From: Engraulis encrasicolus
Lineage: Eukaryota > Chordata > Actinopteri > Clupeiformes > Engraulidae
DNA length: 64,000 nt
Assembly (NCBI RefSeq): GCF_034702125.1
Contig: NC_085875.1
Location: 48,189,606 to 48,253,605, forward strand
Direction of reading: 5' to 3'
Positions within the stretch are counted from its first letter, which is position 1, and each line of letters starts with the position of its first letter. Shown here one piece after another: positions 62,712-64,000 of this stretch. Both the position numbers and the translations under genes were made by a program. The notes beneath the pieces are model-generated. The model saw only the letters and a list, made by a program, of their open reading frames with translations. It was not told the DNA's origin and did not search any database.

Positions 62712-64000
62712 GTATGATGGAGCTGTACATTCTTTCTGAGAAACAAAGTTTTATAAAACAAAGATTGATAAAACAATGTTAACTTGAACCATAAAACATG
62801 TATTCTCTCAGTTAAATTGTTTAGTTTAATCTACATGTAAAAACATGTACATTTACTTAACTGTCAAATGAATTTACATAGGGATGGTAAAACAAAGTGA
62901 GCCAATAACAGATATTACAGATATTTGGGTCAGTGACGTTTCAGCAGTAGCTGAACGTCAGGGTGGCACAACGACAGCCAGTGCAAATATTGTATGACAT
63001 TTTTTGTTTGTTTTTGCACTATCTGAGAAACATATTCATTGCAGCATATCAACCACCAATTACTAAGTAATTTATGGGCATTAAATGCTGTTACTCTACT
63101 TGACGTCTGAGCCCCCAAAAAATGTCTTTCACCCAATTATATACGAAATAAGATTGAATGAGGGCCTCCCTAATGTTTTGGGTGATGCAGTCGACTTCTG
63201 TGGGGCATAGTATGGGAAGGCCGCCCCTAATTCAATGACAGTTCATATAGACATGGGGCCCAGTCGAAATGGAAGGCAGCGGTTCGATGACTCTCTCTCC
63301 AAATGAACAGTTGTCTGTTAAGAAATGACTTCCGTTGTAAAGGGACTAAAACTTTTGTTTCGATCTGCATTAACCAGAGCGCTGCCCTAAAACATTGGTA
63401 TGTGGGTACATGACGGATAGGCAGCAAAAAACATTTTTTTAACAAAACATTGTTTATGAGGAAAAAAGTATATGTCTACATAGTGCAGCAATTAATCTTT
63501 CAAAAAATCCAAGTGGTCACAATGTTGGTCTATTCATTGATTATTTATTTACGTTGATAAAGCAATTTGCTGAAAATATGTCCTTTGGTGTGACGTTAAG
63601 AAATAAATATATTCAGTAATGTAGAAATGGCTTGATGGAGTTTTATGAACATTGTTACTCTCTTCATATTTATTGCAATTTTTTAAAGTCTTAATTTAAT
63701 GAGAAATTACCATTTAAGTATTTTTTCCCATTAGATGTGAGATTATTAGAAACCTTCGAGGAAAAACAGGGATATCTTTCTTTTAAATGTTCAAAATTGT
63801 CCGAATTTATACTAACTTTTCAGGGACGATAATTTGTTCTTCCCTAATGCAATATTCAGTGTTTATCAAACATATTGTTTAGCTCAAACAAATATTTGAG
63901 CATTTAAAACATGTCACACCGTAGGACATTCATGTCACGCTAAAGGACAGAAATGCAAAACTGAGCCAGAAACAAATATATCAACATGATTATTTTTTCT
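62712..64000. other. Right edge: downstream intron of the third gene
   Basis: No further exon is visible. The last ~100 bases carry two more variants of the gtcacacc-aggac motif (63914 and 63933). The rest is AT-rich with no recognised family. Confidence 0.5.

Overview
This window is vertebrate nuclear DNA, almost certainly from a ray-finned fish. Two genes are recognisable orthologues of vertebrate genes, split into many short exons with GT-AG (and two GC-AG) introns. The rest is dominated by teleost-style repeats: very long GT/CA and CT microsatellites, Tc1-like fragments, hAT-like elements with 8-bp target duplications, tRNA-derived SINEs, LINE tails and a Ty3/gypsy-like LTR element. I cannot name the species.

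Layout, all three host genes on the + strand. (1) 1505-15771 holds the last 13 coding exons of a pecanex gene, best matched to pcnx1, with a probable 3' UTR to about 18970. (2) 21377-36214 is a complete legumain gene (lgmn): 13 coding exons, 440 residues, catalytic His148 and Cys189, a candidate promoter near 20.6 kb and a polyadenylation signal at 37370. (3) From 40276 to beyond the right edge lies a gene I cannot name. It encodes a secreted protein with a signal peptide, two cysteine-patterned modules that look like ZP-N domains, a furin-like RSRR site, an acidic linker and a Thr-rich mucin-like repeat. Its first intron is about 13.5 kb and is largely transposon.

Most unusual points. In pcnx1 the expected splice donor of the exon starting at 3529 reads GG, and the next in-phase GT donor is 483 bases on, beyond a GC-rich minisatellite that stays open in frame, which would insert 161 residues. 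The same gene carries broken tandem copies of parts of three other exons, two with in-frame stops. In intron 1 of the third gene a three-level nest is fully resolved by target duplications: a hAT-like element (43764-51798) contains an LTR retrotransposon (43812-50113), which contains another hAT (46575-49634). The LTR element has almost identical LTRs but encodes gag, protease and integrase with no reverse transcriptase or RNase H between them. Two smaller nests lie at 54559-56657 and 59660-61730.

There is no operon logic; the three genes are independent. Pecanex is a multi-pass membrane protein, legumain a lysosomal asparaginyl endopeptidase, and the third product is probably extracellular. 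All exon limits were read by eye from splice sites, frame and remembered family conservation; none is supported by transcripts here.
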